A stretch of DNA of 64,000 bases from assembly GCA_024699855.1 (NCBI GenBank), contig JAMPIQ010000001.1:12090001-12154000 (forward strand), in the 5' to 3' direction. Of this stretch, positions 24,028-36,297 are shown piece by piece. A program made the translations under genes and the position numbers. The notes beneath the pieces were generated by a model. It was not told where the DNA came from, made no database searches, and worked only from the letters and a program-made list of their open reading frames with translations. The number at the start of each line of letters is the position of its first letter. Positions within the stretch are counted from its first letter, which is position 1. This DNA is from Aphelenchoides besseyi. Lineage: Eukaryota; Nematoda; Chromadorea; Rhabditida; Aphelenchoididae.

Positions 24028-27000
24028 CTAGGCATTGAAGCGAGTGTTGTATAACGGCGACCCATAGTACGTGAACTTCTCGTTGAACAGCTTGAAGTTC
24101 CAGATGCCGGCCTCGTTTTGTTTGGCTTCGTTCAAGAAGCCTTCACGGTGGTACGCTCTAAAACAATCGTCTTTGTTTGAAGCTTATTAGTCACTTACTC
24201 GAAAGCTTTGAAGATTTCCATACCACGTTTTGCCGTCTCGTCAGCCAAATAAACGGGCAATGGCAACGAAGTTGGACAGGCCGAAACTTGATGCATGTTC
24301 GACAAATGAATCATGGCGCTCTCCAATTTGTCCGACGAAATCTCCAATTCGTTCACGAGCACCGCATATTGCGGGATCTTCGGAGTGCCTTTCAACGGAT
24401 GATGAGCCTACAACCGTTTAAGTTATATCAAACCAATCGATTTACCTGAGCGAAGAATTCCGGAACGTCGCTGCGAGTGATTTTTCCGCTGATAATGTCG
24501 CCGGGACTTGTGTTCGAAACTTGTTGCGAGTCTCCGCGGAAGAAGCGTTTGAAATGCTCTTTGGTGGCAACAATCAACGTGATCTTCGGTTGCACGTTTG
24601 CATTCTCCTGAAACCAACGATAAGACAGTAATCGTCAAGAAACATACGGCAGTGCGTTTCAAGCCCTCAATGACACCCAAACGAATGGCTGGCAGTTCAT
24701 GTTGGACGACGTTTTGTTGGCGACCTTCCGATATTCCATCGCGAAGAACCAAAACACGAGTTGGACGACGGCCGTTAGCACAAGCACTTTGAGTTGCACG
24801 TTCAACGGCCAACTTGAGGTTAGTCGGTGAGATCAAATCTTTGTGGGTTTGCTGAGAACAAGTGGGTTAGTTGAGAGGTCTGGTTGTTAACTGACCTGAT
24901 AAAAGAAGTCACCAGCGAATCCGTGGTTTGCAAGACGATTGGCACAAACCCCTACAACCGATGGTAACTTGTTTTCCCAGTCACAGTTGTGCTTTTTCAT
25001 GTGCTTCAAATCTGTGGCCGTCGCTGATGGTGGAGTCATAATGTCGTAGCCGATAATCAAAAGATCTTGACAGGCCGGAGACAAGTCTTGAATGTTCGGA
25101 CCAAACACGGGCATGTAGTTCAGTCCAAAACATTTGACGTTCATTTTCATCAAAACGTTCTTGACGGTTTGTGGACCGCCAATGAGCGTCTTGGTAACAA
25201 CATGTTGAGTCAAGATCTAAACAGAAATTACAAGACCACTGAAGTATAACGAACCTTGTGATATGCCTCGAGGAGTTTCAATTTGCCATGAGATTTCACG
25301 CGCAAATCGTCCACATACAAGATGAATTGAACGTCCTGCTTCTTGGCGTTCTCAAAGACGCTCTCCATTCCACGAACATCAGTTTGCACGTAATTCTTTG
25401 GTTCCGGCAATGTCATTTCACTGCGACCAGCCGTGGAGATGAGATTGCGAACGAATGAGCGAATTTGATTCGGATCAACTTGACGGTCGTGGACGATAAT
25501 CCAACTCGACAGTTTGTTGGTTCCGATCAGGAACTGGCTGTCTATGGCCTCACGGAACCAAGAGCCCTGAAAGTATAGAATCCAATTTGGCTTGTGTTCT
25601 TCGATGACTTACGTTCGCTTGCGGTTGCACGATGCGATTCTTTCCAACGTCGATTTTCGGCAATTCGGCGATCTTGATCGGAATCTCGTTGGAGTCGAGG
25701 AGCAATTTGAGTCCGAAAGTGGCCAAAAATTTGCCTCCTTCATTCTCAGCGATTTGACGAACATGTTGTTGAACGTACGACATGCGGACGTTTGGGTTAA
25801 CGGAGTTCTCCTGAAAATGCGAACACTTGAGAAGGTTCGTAATGCTGAAGTTACCAAAAGGAGTTGACGAATGGCTTGATCAGTGAGCTTTTCCACTGGA
25901 ACCAATTGACCCGAAATCGGACGAATGACTTCCAACGGATACAGAACTTTATGGCCATTCGGTTGTTTTGGATGAGCTCCGGGCAAATTGACGTTCTTGA
26001 GTTGGAATTGACGGCGTTGTTGGAAGAAGTCGGGCAACGAAAGACCGTCAACTCGATAAGTCGGATCGTTGATGTTCTTGTCCGAGAGGCAATCGAAGAC
26101 GAAGGTACGAGACGGATCATAATCGATGCACATTCGAACGCCGCGAAAGAAGTAAGCAAATTGATTGCGGTCACGAGGATTTCCGTTGCGAACCATCTTG
26201 TGGTAAATCTCATCGAGACTTTCGGTCGAAAAGAATGCCGTTCGTTTCACTAAAAGGAGTTTCGATTTGCTTGCTTCAAAACTTACTGTCCGCAAAGAGA
26301 TAGGCTTTCGGACTGCCTCCATGACCCGTAACTCGAACACCCTTCTTAACGCCAACTCGCAACGACATTCCAACAGCCAACGGCGTACAGTGAGTTTCGA
26401 AGATCGTCCCAGCGGAGACACGTTGATACTCTTGGCTGAAATCAAATCGATAAACTTGGAATTCAATTGGCCAACTAACGTGTTGCAAATGAATTGGCTG
26501 GTCGCTATTTCGAGAAATGTACGAACCGAACGATCAGCTTGTTCGCCCACGTTCGCCACGAGCGCGTCACCCAGTTCCGAGTAATCGATCTTGGGCACTT
26601 CTCCGTTCAGCATGATCGAAACGGAGACGGTAGAGTCACGCACAAACATTGCAGTTTTCTTGTCCAAGAACTTCGCTTCGACGAGAAAATTCTGAAAACC
26701 AAACTTTTGACTTGGAATTTCACGTTTCCAACGAACCTGCAACGGTGGAAGCTTTTCGATCGTGAACAAGATGCTCTTGCCGTCATAGACGTAGTTGAAA
26801 TAAGGCGGATAGTCCTTGTTCAGGCCTTTGACCGCTTCGACAATTTGAGCACAAGCTTCCTTTTGAAGAGTGCGAAGACCTCTGAAACAAAGTCATTAGT
26901 TTGTTTTTGAGCTTCAAACTTACGCATCGCTTTGCTTTGTCAACACCTTATCCGGACGCTTGCCATCGCCCAACTTGACGATCTCCACGTCGTAACGATA

Positions 27001-27219
27001 GGCAACGGAGCCCTTTTGGATCTCTATTTCAAATGCATTCGATTTGCCGTCGATGATCGTTCCCGGAGCGTAGACAGTCGATGGTGGAGCTGAACGTGGT
27101 GGACCGTTGGAGTTGCGTCCGGTGCCACGTTGGACGTTTGGGTTGCCGCGTCCACGTTGTCCAGAACCGCGATTGTTGATGTTCATTCCACCGAATTGAT
27201 TGTTCAATTGACGGCTCAT
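24028..27219 (-). CDS. Argonaute protein with Asp in the last PIWI catalytic position
   Basis: Twelve exons: 27219-26924, 26881-26737, 26691-26480, 26435-26287, 26249-25855, 25810-25613, 25566-25255, 25216-24896, 24851-24648, 24607-24446, 24407-24199, 24157-24028. A Gly/Arg-rich N-terminus precedes the N domain. PAZ is around 26435-26150 (QRVSAGTIF, GVRVTGHGGSPKAY). MID is around 25550-25110. PIWI is around 25080-24160: IIGYDIMTPP gives the first Asp and VLRDGISEGR the third acid. Where human AGO2 has His (PAYYAHL) this protein reads LPVYLADETA, so the position is Asp. The catalytic Glu is not evident. The C-terminus ends YNTRFNA. Divergence suggests a nematode-specific (WAGO-like) Argonaute acting in small-RNA silencing; that subgrouping is inference. 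Confidence 0.93.
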
Positions 27220-28373
27220 TGTTATAACAAACAGTTGTAGTAGTAAACACTGAAAGATGTGAATGAGTAAGATTGAAGTTGTAAGTGGAAGCACGAAAAG
27301 GAAATCGAAGACAACCACCAAAAGAAAGATCGAATTTTGAATGAAATCAGAGAGCAGAGCTCAACCAACCGATCAGGACAACGGAATGGTCAGCAACTGA
27401 CTGAAGACCTCGAATTTCGACGCAAAGTCACTTTTCACGAAATTTGCATTTTTCACTTTACAGCAAAACCAATTGATTGCGTAAGAGTTATGAATTAGTG
27501 TCTGTAGTTTCTTGAGGAACCATACTCTCTCGTTTAACTGAGATTTATACTTTAAACTCCAATACCGCGAAGTGACATTTTGCTTATCGATTGATTGGAT
27601 TTGCAGGTGTTGGAATGGAAAGCACGTTGGACAAAGTAGTCGGATACCGTTAGATTGATGTGATTATTCGAATGCAAATTGATGTTTACGGTTTCCAATC
27701 TGAAGTCCAAAATAGTCTGCACAAACAACAGGTGCTAGTCCTGTATTCTGTTGTGAATGTATAAGAGAAGAAAACACGTGAACTTAACTGATTTTCAGAG
27801 ATCGTTAAAGGCGCCAAACTTCTAAGCAAACTTCTTGTCAAGTTAACTCGGATCGATCTTACTGGCAGCTAACATACTAGACAAGAGTCCGCGGATTGCT
27901 ATGTGAACTGAACCACAGTAACGCTGAAAGCAACCAAAACTTGTGCACATATCCTGGGAGCTGAAGCACGTGGAATAACTTTTGCAAAACTTGTTTTAGA
28001 AGCTCGTTGTCGTCATTATCTTCAGAACGAGCAAACTTTAAACCAATTTACAGAGAAATTGTTTGTCGCATGTTTTTGTAAAAGTTTTGGTTTTGAAGGT
28101 GTAGTTCAACACTCTTTGCTGATGGTCAGAAACTTGAAAACGACCGGTTTTGCAGTCAATTCATTAACGTTCGGATTGGGCGGCAAATTCGTGAAGTTCA
28201 ATGAGAGCGAAGAAAAACGATTGAAACTAGGAACCGGATTCTCGAATGCCGACGGCACGATGAGAACAAAACTTCAGGCGGCAAATTGGGTCAACAGTGA
28301 AGTGAAGCATTTAATCAGTGATAACAGTGAAAGTTCACGGACTTCTCGGCATTTCGTTTCATTCGTCTGAATC
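27220..28373. other. Intergenic region, Argonaute to Warthog gene
   Basis: About 1.15 kb between two divergent genes. A 103-codon frame at 28059-28370 shows no domain and no splice support, and ends 4 bases before the Warthog ATG. I see no RNA gene or repeat here. Confidence 0.4.
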
Positions 28374-29885
28374 ATGTCGTCAAGAATGGTGTTCAGCTTC
28401 CAATTTCGACTGCTACTTACTTTGCCGTTGGCCGCAATGGCCAGTTATTGCGGCCAATCGGCAATTCCAATGTCGTTAGAGGTGTGAATGTAAAAAACGG
28501 TTTTCCTGACTGATTGATTTAGATTTTGTCCAACGGACAGCCGGTTTTGGGCTGCGCACGACCAACATGTTTCGGATGGACAGCTGATGGGAAAAGAAGC
28601 GCCGATAGTGCGCTATTCTACAGAATTGGAGGACAAATGGACGGATTCTTACGGTCGACGGACAGAGCCGGACCTGCCGTTAAGAACGCGACCTTGTTCC
28701 AACCGCAATTTTCGATGTGTGAACGAACTTACGTTTCGGATCGTTGCGTTGGACCTCAGCAGTGGGTCGGGGGCATATCACCAATGGCGACCATTAATTC
28801 TCAAGAGTCAATGAAGATCATGTGCTGTTCGTACGATAAACTTCGTGACTCCGTTGCAAAAGGAACCTTGAAAATTCGTCCCGGACAAAGTGTCCAAGGC
28901 GGTGAGATGAGAAATGCCGAAGGTCGTCAACATGGTTTCGAGTTGGTTTCTTTATTGCTTATGAACTCTGATTATTGCTTTTAGATACGTTTCGAATGTG
29001 GAGCGAATGTTTGATGGACAAGGGTAAACTGATCTGTGACACACAAGTATTTTATGTGTTTCAATTATAGAGTTGTTTATACCGTTCATATGCGTTCATT
29101 TAAATGCGTCCCCGAACCTATTGGTCCCGCTGAAGTGGAAGACAAGGTGCGATCAATGTTAATTGACAACATTGATGCCGTTACTTCCACCACTACTCGT
29201 GCACCACCCACTCGTGCTCCTTTACCTCTTGCACCAGTCACCGGAAATTCGGCCAAATTCGATGAGAGAACCTTTGAGTTACCCGAAGATATGCCGGCTG
29301 TAAGTTTTCTTTTTGTTCAAATGATAAGACCTTTTTTCATTTTAGGAAGACACTCCATCTGAAGCAACAAAACGTCCGTCCTCTTCCGTTCCATTTGCAG
29401 TTCCATACGAAACTGAAGAAGTTCAAACGACTTTGAACGAAGTTCCACGTCAGCCAGATAACAAACCGACGGTTGAAGCTGACTCGTTCCGTGCTCGTGC
29501 TCGGGGAGCACCATCAGTTACCGTCAATGAAGCTCAAGTTGTTGGACAACAACAAGCCGTTGCTTCTCAGCCACTTGTTCAATCGCACTCTCCGTATTAT
29601 CAACAACCATCGTATAACAATGCAAACCCCTTGGACCCGTTGGGTATTTTCTCATTCAATCCTCAGAATCCATTTGGTTGGCAAATGCCAACAACTCCAC
29701 CGCCTCCTTCTGTTCGACTTCTGCCTTTAGATTACAAACCGGTTGAGTTGCCCTCTGTTGAAGAAGTAGAAAACGCGGTTAGTAGAAACACGAGGAATCG
29801 AACTAACTGATGGTTTCAGATTCCCGAAGCTGGAAAGCAGATTCTTGCGCACGTTAGTCGTGCTCTTCGTCAGTTCACTCAATAA
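28374..29885 (+). CDS. Warthog-type hedgehog-related secreted protein
   Basis: Exons 28374-28481, 28523-28941, 28985-29023, 29071-29299, 29346-29777, 29820-29885. A signal peptide (LLLTLPLAAMA) leads into the Wart domain: YCGQSAIPMSLEIL, NGQPVLGCARPTCFGW, CCSYDKL, FEYVSNVERM, and MRSFKCVPEP at its end. Wart-domain proteins are a nematode-specific hedgehog-related family, mostly made by epidermis. There is no Hint/Hog autoprocessing domain; instead about 190 residues of low-complexity sequence rich in Pro, Gln, Thr and Asn follow (TTRAPPTRAP, YYQQPSYNNANP). The protein ends at LRQFTQ. The Wart-only form is known in worms. Confidence 0.9.
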
Positions 29886-30196
29886 GATGTGAACTAATAT
29901 TCCTAATATTTAATAACCTGCCTATCTTGAATAAACTTGTAATTTTATCGAATAACCACGACGACAAGCCGCCATACAACGGGTGTTTGTGTGTCCACCG
30001 GTTCAAAACAAACACGATGAGTAGTCAGTCAGTCAGTCACTACGCGACACTGGGCTTTTCAGCGCTCTCGCAAAAGAATCGGTCCACCTCAAGTTTTTTG
30101 TCGCGCATTTGCTGACTCATCACCATTTCAAAATAGTTGAGATTGAACGTATTTAAGGCTCTAGTTCGATTGAGAAACATTTCATTGATTATCGAG

Positions 30197-31402
30197 ATGA
30201 ACGCGACCAAAATTGCTGAGAATCCGCCGCTTATTGACGATGAAACTTATCAAGTCGTACGAAACGGCGACAAAATTTGGTTGTTTCAAGAGAAATGTAA
30301 GTTTTTCCAACTGTTTCTTCAAAACTTTGATTAATAGATGAAGATCAAGTCGATTATCATTACGGTCATCGGGTTCTGAATGCCGGCTCATTGGCGATTA
30401 GTTTTGATACGAAGACGAATAAATGGAACGGTAATGAGTTCAATGATGTCCCAGCAGCTGTGAATCAGAATGAACGAGGACGTTTGGATGAAATTGTCTT
30501 CACATTTGCTGGGTCGATTTTCCTTCTGCTTTTCAATCGTTTCGAAGGTCTTCGATTAGAAAGTTTGTGGAAATTTGACGAGGAAAAGATTCAATGGATA
30601 AAACATTCCGACATCAATGTAAGTATCGTTATTTTATTCTTGTTTTACATCAAAATTTAGAAAGTGATTGAACCTTCTGGTGATGATCATACGTTCGGAA
30701 ACAAGCTTCTTCTTGTTAAAGACACCGGAGACACTTATAGTCCTTATTTCATCGCGAAAATTAATGGAGGCGAACAGCGTGATTATGTCGTCTTTCAATT
30801 GGTTCTTGACGACATCGCAAGAGTTGAAGATGTTCATCGAATTCGGAACTTGCATGACGTTTTGCCCGTTCTTGATCCCTTGCCATTTGCTGCTATTCGA
30901 GTCGACAATAAGATTTTCATCAGCGTCGCAGAACATGGCTGTGGATATCGATGGAGAACTGAGGAGATCTTAAAATTCGATATTCAAACCAAACAGTTAA
31001 CTTCAGTCGAAGTAAGTAAACCGAACATTGAATTCTTGCTACTCTCTATTTCAGATCGGACATGAGAATCCGACATTCGGTCTTTACATGGCAACTACTC
31101 ACGTCTACAATTCTCAAACCGGTTCATGGATTTTCTTCGGATCGCCAACTCGATTCGGCAGATCGAAGCCATCTGATGAAGAGCAAAAACCGGAAGTATC
31201 GTTTTATGCTATCACCCAACTCGATAGTGACAAACCAATTTGGAAACAGTCAGATCAAACTGTTCAAGATGCTGGTCGCGACGATCTTTACATTCCGAAT
31301 CCGACTGATCAATCCGTTTATGTGGTTAACCGAAAATACGGCACATTGAACGTACCATGGGGAGAATTCAAAGATATCCCTCGGAAAAATGACGAACTGT
31401 AA
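30197..31402 (+). CDS. Unknown beta-rich protein
   Basis: Four exons, 30197-30296, 30338-30618, 30661-31011, 31055-31402, with clean GT-AG sites; about 359 residues. There is no signal peptide or membrane segment. The sequence alternates short hydrophobic strands with Trp/Gly turns (FDTKTNKWNGNEF, WKFDEEKIQWIKH, TGSWIFFGSPTRFG, YVVNRKYGTLNVPWGEF), which resembles a beta-propeller of the Kelch type, though no canonical Kelch GG-W motif is present. The function is unknown. The gene at 49.2-50.2 kb has a similar texture but no clear alignment by eye. Confidence 0.7.
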
Positions 31403-31611
31403 GACTCCTTTCTTTTGACAACCCGTTGAAATATGAGCTTCAAAGCTTTAAATTATCGCGTAATAAACATTGTAACAAATTGGTCCATAAATTAAATTGT
31501 AAATGAGAAGTCTTTTGCAACTAAAACTCCATAAAAACTAATTGATTTGTTTCGCATTTGCAATGACGTTGAATTCGTACGCAGTTCACATTCGAAAGTC
31601 TCGTCTTAGCA

Positions 31612-32071
31612 ATGCAGCTTCTCGTCATTTTGTGGTTCACTTTTGTCCTTGCAATTGCTGACAGAACTAATCGGATTTTGCCGTATAGTGCTAAGGCAAA
31701 GGTGTTAGTGATTTTATTGAAAGTGTAAACAACGACTATTTAGGAATACGGTGGTCGTCTTGTACGAGAGTATTCGAAAGAACAAAATCTTGAAGGTCGT
31801 TTGAAAATGTTGGACGTACTCAAGTTTCACGAGAAGCCACTCTACACGCCCGAGGGTACCTTTTAATCATCGATTATGTCCTCAATAAGATTCAGGAGTT
31901 TATAAGATCGGTCGAATTATAAAAGAAGAAGTGATTGTTGGAGTGAGAGCCTGTTCTTCAGCATCGGACAACTCGTGCTTGGTGGACGATGCGTTTATTC
32001 TAAACGGGACCTTGATTGAAGTTCACGAGAAGGAAGACCAGTTCGCGTTCTCTGTGGTTCACGACTCGTAA
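31612..32071 (+). CDS. Small secreted protein of unknown function
   Basis: Three exons (31612-31701, 31744-31855, 31896-32071) coding for about 125 residues. The N-terminus is a signal peptide (MQLLVILWFTFVLAIADRT). The mature part is charged and has two cysteines close together (RACSSASDNSCLVDD), probably one disulfide. No domain is recognised. It lies between two other small genes on the same strand, 210 and 108 bases away, so a shared transcript is possible. Confidence 0.65.
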
Positions 32072-32178
32072 ACGTTATATTTGTTAACTGAAGTAAAATT
32101 GAAGCTTATCAATAGAATTTGCATTTTTTAAATTTTTGACATCAAACTTGTTGGGAAAACTATTCGCAAAGAAGCACA

Positions 32179-32546
32179 ATGGTCGGGCTCAGTCATCGAC
32201 TTGTTCTTCTTTTGTGGTTTGGATTAATATTCACGTTTCATTGGGTAGACGCCCATCGAGAATCAACACACGACAAAAAGAAAACAGTTGGACATTTGTG
32301 AGCTCAATCGTTGAATATCAAAACACTTTTGTTTCAGTAGAACGACAACCGATCTCATCATCCACATTTTCCTGGTCATTCTCGGAGTTATCTTCGTTTT
32401 GGGCATCTATGTCACGTTCAGTTTTCTTAACATGATTTTTATGGCTACGTTCGAAGACTTTTATAACGCAGGTAGATGGCTTCTTAGTCGTCTGCTTAAC
32501 GATTTCAGATATTCGCCGTCGTCGCCTAATCGACACGAGGTGGTGA
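32179..32546 (+). CDS. Small single-pass membrane protein
   Basis: Three exons, 32179-32297, 32338-32471, 32509-32546, chosen because they alone join the leader to a membrane segment in one frame. The first exon encodes a signal sequence (HRLVLLLWFGLIFTF). The second has a strong transmembrane helix (DLIIHIFLVILGVIFVLG, then IYVTFSFL). A short basic cytoplasmic tail ends RRRRLIDTRW. About 96 residues in all. No family is recognised. Confidence 0.55.
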
Positions 32547-32846
32547 ATTGAACTGGGTCCTGCTCATTGAAAGTGATTAGTACAAGGATTGACGTGCTAT
32601 TTCATTTTGGGGAATAAACACGATTAGTCTCCAGTAATTTCGCCATATTTGAAAGATTTCCGAATTAATTTTGCTTAGAGTTTTCGTCATCTTGTTGTTG
32701 AAGTGTTGTCATCGGGTTTAGAGCTTAGGATTCGTGCAATAAACAAATTTTTGTACTTTATTATTAGCACCAGTTGAAGTTGTGAAACATTACAAATTGA
32801 ATGAAACTAAATACAATGGAGCTAGAAAGGACTTGGGTTTCTAAGA

Positions 32847-33780
32847 CTAATTTTTGAGTTCTTCGTAAAACGATGCGAAGTTGTCGACGGCCGCTGTCCG
32901 CGGTCGTATCGAAAGACTTTTCAATCGAATTCCATGGCCATTTAGACGAACGTGAATTGTGCTGTCGCTGTGCAATGGAGCCGGTACTTTGACGTTGCCG
33001 CTGAACTTTAAATCAAGCAAACTGATCGTCGGTTTCTAAACGAAAATAATATTCAACTTGTTTGGATGACAAATTTGTTGCGGACTTTGTGAAAGGTTGG
33101 TTCAATAATGAAATGAACAAGTTTCGTTTAAGCATTCGGTGTCCGAAAGTTTTGGAAAGAATCTCACCTGTTGTCCGTTGATTACAACTCCATGACTTTG
33201 AACTAATTTCCATTGAAAAGGATTTGCACTTTTAAGGACATTACGGTTCCATGGAAAGTCATGATCGATTGGTCGCACTTTTATTCGTGGTGTGGATGTT
33301 TCTGTCCACAATTCGTAAGCAGAAACGAATCGCATTTCCAAGACTCGTTCACTTCTCCAGATGCCATGCAAAGCGTACCAATAAGCATTTTCAGTTGATC
33401 TCATTTGTCCACCACATTTTTTGATTGGATATTGATTGGGAGCTACAAGTTGAGAGACGTCGAATGGCGTCTTCGAACCTGTACGTTTTTGTAGCATACG
33501 AGTTAAGAACTTCTTTTTACTCCCGGTTCGATAGTCAAATTTCGTTTCTTTAAGTCTCAGCGAATCGTAGTCAACGCAAAGCCTAAAGCGATTCAATCAT
33601 TGACATTCACTGATTCATTGAAACTCACCAGAATTCTTTTCCCGTGAAGTGACCATGATCGTAGAAGCCTTCGAGAACGAACTTCTTATCACTTGAAACG
33701 AACTCCAATTCCTCGGTTAGTCCACTAATCGAATAACAAAAACAAGTGATTGTCAAGTAAAAAACACACCAGACGAACAT
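32847..33780 (-). CDS. Secreted protein of unknown function
   Basis: Begins with a hydrophobic leader (MFVWCVFYLTITCFCYSISG); an in-frame ATG at 33813 could add 11 residues. The first exon ends KEFW near 33629 and joins LCVDYDSLRLKETKFDYR in a long second exon that ends in NGQQ at about 33167. A third exon from about 33035 encodes KPTISLLDLKFSGNV and ends SFYEELKN at 32847. The protein is about 285 residues, beta-rich, with few cysteines. I do not recognise it. Confidence 0.6.
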
Positions 33781-33813
33781 GTTGAAATAACACAATGAGC
33801 TTTTTGATTCCAA

Positions 33814-35070
33814 TGTCTAACTTTAAATATGTTACATGGCCAATGTCGCAACTGTTTTTCTCCGCCCACTGTGAGGTCGGTGTCTCAAACAACAGTGCGT
33901 TCTCGACACAAGCACCTATAATTAGTGGTTTAACATCGATTCAAACGACCGAGTAGGCGGACGGCATTTTTTTGTACCGTAGCCATTGATTGCGGTTTTT
34001 GTCTCAAGTGTTCGGCTGTTGCAAGTTGAACGTAATCGGATGGTTTTTGACAAAGTCTCCAATTAAGTCGGATTGATTTGCGATCAATTAATGAGCCTAT
34101 TGAGTGCGAGAGCCACTGAAAAAGAATTATGGATTTTGGACAAGAGATGAATGATTAAAGACTCTCCACATAGAAACTGTGACGCAAAAACCGCAATCGG
34201 AGCGACGTTTAAATTAATTTCGATGAGTTACAGTTCTCAGAATTTGCTTTTTGAGTTGAAGAAATCTAACGAGCGTTCTTGTGCTTTGATCTGGTGCAAA
34301 GCGAATTGGTGTGCTCGTTTCGGGTATTCATCGTTTGCAATTTCTTCTAATCATTCTACTTGTTCTAATTTCCGACTACTCATAACGTACACGAAAGTTA
34401 ACGATCCAATTACACAGCTCAATGATCACTCTGTTCGCCAAGAGCGTGAGTTAAACGTTAGCTCATAAGGAAATTTTTGCTTCTTGTTTGACCTTATTGG
34501 TTTTGTTAGACTTGAAATCGTTCTACGGTAGAGGTGCACTTGTTATAAGCTGTTAAGTCGTGTTTTTTGTCACCTGAAATTCTAACGAGCCGAATTTTTG
34601 AATTGAAAAGCATTAGATCTATGAAACAATCTCACTGTTGAAAACACTTTAATTCGATTACTCTTTGCTTATAAAATCGAAATTCACTTTCTTTCTTCAC
34701 ACGCAGTAGTATTGAATTTTTTTGCGAACAGGTGGATACCACGTTTCGTTAATTTGCTTTCAATTTGAAACTAGAAACCTAAAGGCTAACCAATTGGTTT
34801 TTGTTCTGAACGCCATTTGAGGAAAACAATTTAATATTCGGCCTAACGTGTAATTACCGTAGTCAAAAAATTCGTTGATAGCAACCACTTTGAATGACAT
34901 ACACAAGGAAATCAGACTCTTTTACTGAAACCAAAGCATTGCGTTCATGCTCAAAAATAACTCGTTTAATTGACTTCTGGAGTTTGTTTAATATCTTTAA
35001 TTAGCACAGTAGTACTGTAAACAACGGTACATAGTTTGCATACTACAAAAACAATAAGATTAGCGTCCAA
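33814..35070. other. Intergenic region with no supported feature
   Basis: About 1.25 kb, AT-rich. The only open frame above 100 codons (34151-34468) has no domain, no leader and no usable splice sites. No repeat or RNA gene was found by eye. Confidence 0.45.
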
Positions 35071-35346
35071 ATGGTTGATGAGGAGAATCTAAGCGAACAT
35101 GATCAACCACCTAAATACAAAAGGAGTTCGTGTAAAATGTTTAGGGCAATTGGTAGAGTACAATTAGGGATGAACGAGAGTTTGTGCCGTTACCGTAACT
35201 ACAACACGTTGTCGTTTGTCTTGAACAAGTACGATTCTAAGGTAAATAAACACAGTAAACATTCCGTCGAGGCTTACGCCGACAGCCACTATTGCTCCGT
35301 TATTAACAAGGTATGCGAGATTATGGCCAGAAGCCTGAGAATTTAA
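35071..35346 (+). CDS. Hypothetical small protein
   Basis: A 91-codon frame with an acidic start (MVDEENLSEHDQPPK) and a Tyr/Asn-rich middle (CRYRNYNTLSFVLNKYD). A consensus-like donor (AAG|GTAAAT) occurs inside at about 35241, so this may be only the first exon. It ends 22 bases from the convergent stop of the 7TM receptor. There is no known family; chance is possible. Confidence 0.3.
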   Translation: MVDEENLSEHDQPPKYKRSSCKMFRAIGRVQLGMNESLCRYRNYNTLSFVLNKYDSKVNKHSKHSVEAYADSHYCSVINKVCEIMARSLRI

Positions 35347-35367
35347 ATGATAATTGATGTGATTGAC

Positions 35368-36297
35368 TTAACTTACGTATAACACGAATAGAAGAGGAAA
35401 TATGTTAAAGACGAATTCGCTAAAGATTGCGAAAGCGGCAATAGGGTTTGCCTGAAAACAACGGACGATTAGAAAACTAATTTGCGTTAATTGACATACA
35501 CGTCTGTTCACGTGATAGCTGGAATTGATCGTGTGATGTTGCTTTCGATTATGTTGCCATAAAAGAATGTAAAACAAAGTTGACAAGCCAAAATTAACAA
35601 ACACGAATATGATTTTGAATTGAAACATGATACCAATACTGCGCGGCAGAATGCAACCTAAAAAAGTCTTCTTAAGATCTTCTAATGGGTGAATATTTTA
35701 AGCTCTTAAATGCAAAGTTATCTTGTAACATCTACGCAAATACCGCAACTAATGTACAACGCACCGTTATATGGACATTTGGCGTTATGCAGGTAATAGA
35801 AATCGTAGTTCACTATTGAAGCGCATAGAAATACTGTAGATGCAAGGATGACAACGATAGATACGGCCAATAATCGTTGTCGATTGAACGGTGTGTATTT
35901 GCTGGGCAGGAAGAGGGCAATGCACCGGTCGATTAACATAAAACTGACACCGGTCGTACAGTTATTTGAAGATATCAATACAAAAACATACACGATAAAG
36001 ACGGCTTCGACCGTATAATAAACTAAAATACAGCAATAGATTGATCATCAGCTATTTCTACTTACCATCAAATAGCCAACAAATAAACAAGTACCCATTA
36101 TGAGAGAATTGAGCGGTCAAAGTCAATGACCACAAAAATACTTGGAGTTCTATTTGATAGCTTAAAGAATAGTAGTTCTTGGAGAAGAATAACCGATAGA
36201 TCAGAAAATAAGTACAAATACTGCTGAATGTTGCAAGAAAAAGTGGAATAGCGAACTGATACGAATAAGTGTCCGCTGGTAGCTTTAACTCGGTCAT
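35368..36297 (-). CDS. Nematode 7TM chemoreceptor-like GPCR
   Basis: Exons about 36297-36066, 36022-35744 and 35657-35368; the last contains a possible extra in-frame intron of 48 bases at about 35499-35452. Hydrophobic segments occur at FAIPLFLATFSSICTYFLIY, the region near WSLTLTAQF, VFIVYVFVLIS, LLAVSIVVILASTVFLCASI, IIFVFVNFGLSTLFYILLW and AAFAIFSEFVFNIFPLLFVL, six to seven helices. After helix 3 is DRCIALFLPSKYTPF, the position of the DRY motif. The texture matches rapidly evolving worm serpentine receptors; the exact class cannot be given. The ligand is unknown. Confidence 0.75.

Noticed and set aside
28059..28370. 103-codon ORF just ahead of the Warthog gene
   Set aside because: It ends 4 bases before the Warthog start, has no recognisable domain, and the Warthog protein already begins with its own signal peptide.
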